NCBI GenBank assembly: GCA_013398015.1
Contig: VZRR01012437.1
Coordinates: 301,222 to 365,221, forward strand
Origin: Oreocharis arfaki
Lineage: Eukaryota > Chordata > Aves > Passeriformes > Paramythiidae
Length of the DNA stretch: 64,000 bases
Reading direction: 5' to 3'
The translations under genes were made by a program, and so were the position numbers. Within the stretch, counting starts at the first letter, position 1, and each line of letters starts with the position of its first letter. The notes under the pieces were generated by a model that worked only from the letters and a program-made list of their open reading frames with translations, did no database searches and was not told the origin of the DNA. Positions 61,201 to 64,000 of this stretch are shown piece by piece.

Positions 61201-63361
61201 TGCCTCCTCTTTCACTTGTTCAAGTTCATTAGTAAGTGCATTTTCTTTCTGACTTTTGATCTGTGCTTCTACCTATATGACAAGACAAAACATGGAAGAT
61301 GGTAAAGAATCAAGTTTTAACAGCACTGATCACTTTCATACCAACTTACAAAGTGAAAAGAATAAAGGGGAAAACAAACGTATGTTATTTGGGTTAACAC
61401 ATCCTCAAAAAAATAAGACTAAGACCATGGGAGGAAAGACTATCTTATAGTTTACTAAACTGCAAGCATAACTTGGATACACAACACAGAAAGGGAAGAA
61501 GGTAAACAGAGAGTAGGAAATCAGGCCTGATAATATTATTTAACTTAAAAGACATTTATGACATCCATTAAATTTGTATTTGGATGAAAGATCTCAGAAC
61601 CTTTTCGTGCCCAGTACTGGGTTCCATGATCGCTGAAACTCTCACATTCAGAGACATCAAGCCCATATTTGGACTATCAAACAGTCAATTTTGACTGATG
61701 GTTCTAAATTGAGAGCCAATAAACCACTGGTGCATGGAAATCTGGACAAATCTGGAAAAACTACTGAAGGGAAATATCTTTGGAACTGAGATGAGAAAAC
61801 AAGAAAACATTAACCAAGATCAAAACATATATAAATAAACAACCTCCATCCCAAAAAAACCTACATAGACAAATTGGTATCACTTCCCTTATCATTCTGA
61901 ATCCTCTCTTAGACAGTTTTTCTGATTTTAATTTTTATCTCTCTGCCTCCACACCATGTAAAAGTGTACTACATTCTATTCTATGTCAAGTCAAATTAAG
62001 AGGGAGAAACTATATGTCCAAAATTCAAAACCACCTCACATGCATGAAAAGGCAAGGTGTTTTTAATGGAAAATGGGAACTGATAGTGGGGTTCCCCTAA
62101 AATAGCATCCTCGTCTTCTCTGTAAATGTAGGGATAATAGAGAAACAAAAGTGCTACGCACAGCAGAATATTCCTATAGTTATTCTCATTAAGAACCATT
62201 TCATTCATTACACTTTACATAAAATAACAGGTTTTAGTGAAAATAAGCCAAAAGAAAGTGGCATCTAATTACCTGATATGTCTGCATTTCTTCTTGCTTA
62301 ATATATTTCTGAATCTCTCCTTTATGTTTTTCTTGAACCTCTTCTAGCAATTGCTGAAGCTCTAAGAACCTCTCTTCTTTCACTGCAGCCTCCTTTTCTG
62401 CAACCTTTACATTTTCTTTTTCTAGCTCCAAGCTATGATTTACCATTGCCAGTTGGTCTTCCATCTCACTAAGCCTCTGTGTTAAGAGTGATAATTTTGA
62501 TTCTGTCTCATTTTCAGTTCTATCACTCAAACCCTCTGTTTGGGAACTCTTGCTTGCTTCATCCACACATTTTGAAGCTTCCTGAATTTCCTGCATGAAT
62601 GTTCTCTGCTCTTGAACTGCATTTAGCTGAACCTGACTCACAAGAGCAGCAGCAACTTTCTCCATTAGTGTCTTTTCCAGTTCTAATACCCTCTTTTTAA
62701 GTGTTTCTCTTTCAGCTTTGCTTTGCTCTTTCATGTCTTTTATTTCATTGTAGGACTTGCACAGTTCTGAATCTTTTTGCTTAATGCATGCCTGAAGTTG
62801 CTGCAGTTGTATCTCCATCTTGCTAATGGTGACTCTTGCATTCTCATCTGAAGTCCTAAGTTGAGACTGATCTAGCAACTCTATCTCCTGACAGAAATCT
62901 CCTTCCGTTTGTTCAGTTTTTCCATTGCTCCTGTCCTCTGGTTTTGACTTATCATCTTGGACTACTGAATATTTATATTTCTCTGTTACTCTTTCATGCT
63001 CTTTTTTTAACATACTTATTTCTTGCTTTAACTGGCTCATTTTTAACTTTGTTTCCTCAAGCTCATTCTTTGTTTGAGACGCCTCCGCATTTATGTTTTC
63101 TACTTGCTTTTCCAAAGCTTCCTTTTCTGCCAGAACTGCTTCAAGTATGTGTTTTGGACTGTCAGCATCTTCTTGAAAACCAGCAATGTCTGCTGGTACT
63201 TTCTGTTCAATAATTGCCAGCTCCTGCTGAAGCTTATCAATTACATCATTCAACTGCTCTACTTCCTCATCATTTTTTCTCTTCAAACGTTCTTGATCGC
63301 TTTTCAGACATTCTACCTGGGCTTCAAGCTCCCGTATATGCTCATTTTGCTCTTCAATAAT
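43226..63361 (-). CDS. AKAP9: AKAP9 (AKAP450/CG-NAP), last 20 coding exons (1,593 aa)
   Basis: Exons in transcript order: 63361-62273, 61272-61135, 60734-60249, 59818-59755, 59043-58925, 58143-57952, 57079-56891, 56253-56109, 55355-55136, 54155-54005, 53107-52439, 50704-50505, 49650-49542, 48674-48489, 47950-47750, 47354-47122, 46138-46053, 45344-45224, 44057-43918, 43269-43226. Lengths sum to 4,782 and all phases agree. AKAP9 is a giant coiled-coil scaffold that anchors PKA, PP1, PDE4D and gamma-tubulin complexes at centrosome and cis-Golgi. The encoded part is Glu/Lys/Gln-rich coiled coil (HIRELEAQVECLKSDQERLK, ELQKQMDEKHDRIVELVSEM), then the PACT domain, then a basic tail. Diagnostic matches to the human protein include DRTRNWVLQQK, NAELTGFVSRLSEEKNNLRN and QLQNYDPERALTDY. 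The 5' portion, with the known PKA RII-binding sites, lies beyond the window. No break is seen. Confidence 0.97.
46053..47354 (-). other. AKAP9: AKAP9 PACT domain exons
   Basis: Two exons (47354-47122 and 46138-46053) encode IYGKYLRAESFRKALIYQKK, then LLLLLGGFQECEEATLALIA, then GFTRFRSAVRVSIAIS and, across the splice, RMKFLVRRWHRVTG. This is the pericentrin/AKAP450 centrosomal-targeting (PACT) domain, which also binds calmodulin. Conservation with the recalled mammalian sequence is nearly complete, the strongest in the window. Confidence 0.95.
50724..50745. repeat. (TA)n/(GATA) microsatellite in an AKAP9 intron
   Basis: TA repeats grading into TAGATAGATA, about 20 bases upstream (in AKAP9 sense) of the exon at 50704-50505. 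It sits near the branch-point region. Confidence 0.85.
50925..51790. other. Unidentified GC-shifted patch in an AKAP9 intron with open frames on both strands
   Basis: The intron between AKAP9 exons 53107-52439 and 50704-50505 is AT-rich except here. The plus strand has an open frame at 50942-51352 (136 codons; contains QSEEQGLKETTTVTEVSPQS), and the minus strand one at 51782-51588 (64 codons; contains RRLARLFADRVFAHPDIILF). I do not recognise either. It may be a decayed mobile or viral insertion, a retrocopy, or chance. No terminal repeats or target-site duplications were found by eye. Confidence 0.4.
57385..57472 (+). mobile_element. CR1 3'-terminal fragment in an AKAP9 intron
   Basis: Contains GTTGGACTTGATGATCTCAA, AGGTCTTTTCCAACCTAGTT and then ATTCTGTGATTCTGCG, the CR1 3' end with two terminal octamer units. 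Its sense strand is opposite to AKAP9. Confidence 0.93.
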
Positions 63362-64000
63362 CTGGCGGAAAAAAAACCAAACAGAAACACCCAGATAATT
63401 TTTGTCCTGGACTTCACAGAAACAGTTTAATCAAACACTGACAGATCTTGTAAAAGAAAGTTCTCAGATAATTTCTTAATGTGATGTCTCTTCCAAAGCA
63501 TTATGAGAATCGAGACATCTTCAAACAGGACTGACAAAGTAGCCCATGACCTTAAAGAACTGAAAAACAGGTATTAAAGCATCAAATGAAGTGGAAAGCA
63601 TTTGTAACATGCTGGCTTCTAATAAATGGGTAGAAACAAAAAATGCAATGACTGGTGTTGAAAAAAAATCTAAATTTAATAAATAAAAAAGTCTTAGCAA
63701 AAGGAATAAAAAGAAGTTATTAGACTCCAACAGAAAAACTTGTTAAAAATTTGTTGAAAACCTTATTAAATTGCAATGGGAACAAATTTCATTTGAGTGT
63801 AGAAGAATGACAAAAAAATTTGTCTTTACAAAGACAAAATAAAGACAGACTAGATAATAAGTAGTAAGTCTAAGAAACAAAATGGATTTTTTTTTAAAGT
63901 GAATGTTTGGAGATCTGAAGTGAACAGTGCTTCTACAGCAGAAATGTAGAAGGCAGAAGGAAATATGTCAAAAATATTTGGAAATACATATAATAAATAT
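63362..64000. other. AKAP9 intron, continuing beyond the window
   Basis: AT-rich DNA upstream (in AKAP9 sense) of the acceptor CCGCCAG at the 63361 exon. No exon is recognised. Confidence 0.8.

Noticed and set aside
1..64000. CRISPR arrays, bacterial operons, tRNA or rRNA genes
   Set aside because: None seen on either strand; the DNA is vertebrate nuclear throughout.

Overview
The window looks like bird nuclear DNA. It holds several 5'-truncated CR1 LINE copies, compact introns, GC-rich CpG-island promoters, and three deeply conserved vertebrate genes in the order seen at human 7q21.2. The species cannot be named from the sequence. Crocodilian or turtle DNA cannot be formally excluded, but the short introns favour a bird.

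Layout. Positions 1-6,250 hold no host coding exon. By synteny this should be the first intron of ANKIB1, which would be transcribed leftward. It contains a long, broken antisense CR1 copy (ORF2 reverse transcriptase and endonuclease plus the ORF1 GDSL esterase), an A44 run, a second CR1 3' fragment and a 179-base assembly gap. Positions 6,280-7,950 are a strong CpG island, read here as the shared promoter of ANKIB1 (minus) and KRIT1 (plus). KRIT1 follows on the plus strand with 16 coding exons (9,596-26,810). They join in phase to 736 residues, the human length. Next, 29,507-30,425 carries a decayed leucine-rich-repeat reading frame in the position and orientation expected for LRRD1. It abuts the CpG island and first exon of CYP51A1, which has 10 exons (30,708-41,390) and encodes 503 residues with all P450 signature motifs. 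AKAP9 lies tail-to-tail with CYP51A1 on the minus strand. Its last 20 coding exons (63,361 down to 43,226) encode 1,593 residues ending in the PACT centrosome-targeting domain. The rest of AKAP9 lies beyond the right edge.

Function. The genes share a neighbourhood rather than a pathway. KRIT1 (CCM1) is an endothelial junction scaffold, CYP51A1 is the sterol 14-alpha-demethylase of cholesterol synthesis, and AKAP9 is a centrosome/Golgi scaffold. Every exon boundary given was placed by hand from GT/AG sites, reading-frame phase and recalled similarity to the mammalian proteins. All 43 internal junctions keep the frame.

Most notable points: the LRRD1 relic and its open frame running into CYP51A1 exon 1; a 36-bp tandem duplication in the CYP51A1 promoter; a bidirectional CpG promoter with a consensus minus-strand splice donor; and an unexplained ORF-bearing patch inside an AKAP9 intron. 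I found no sign of a wholly new biological system.
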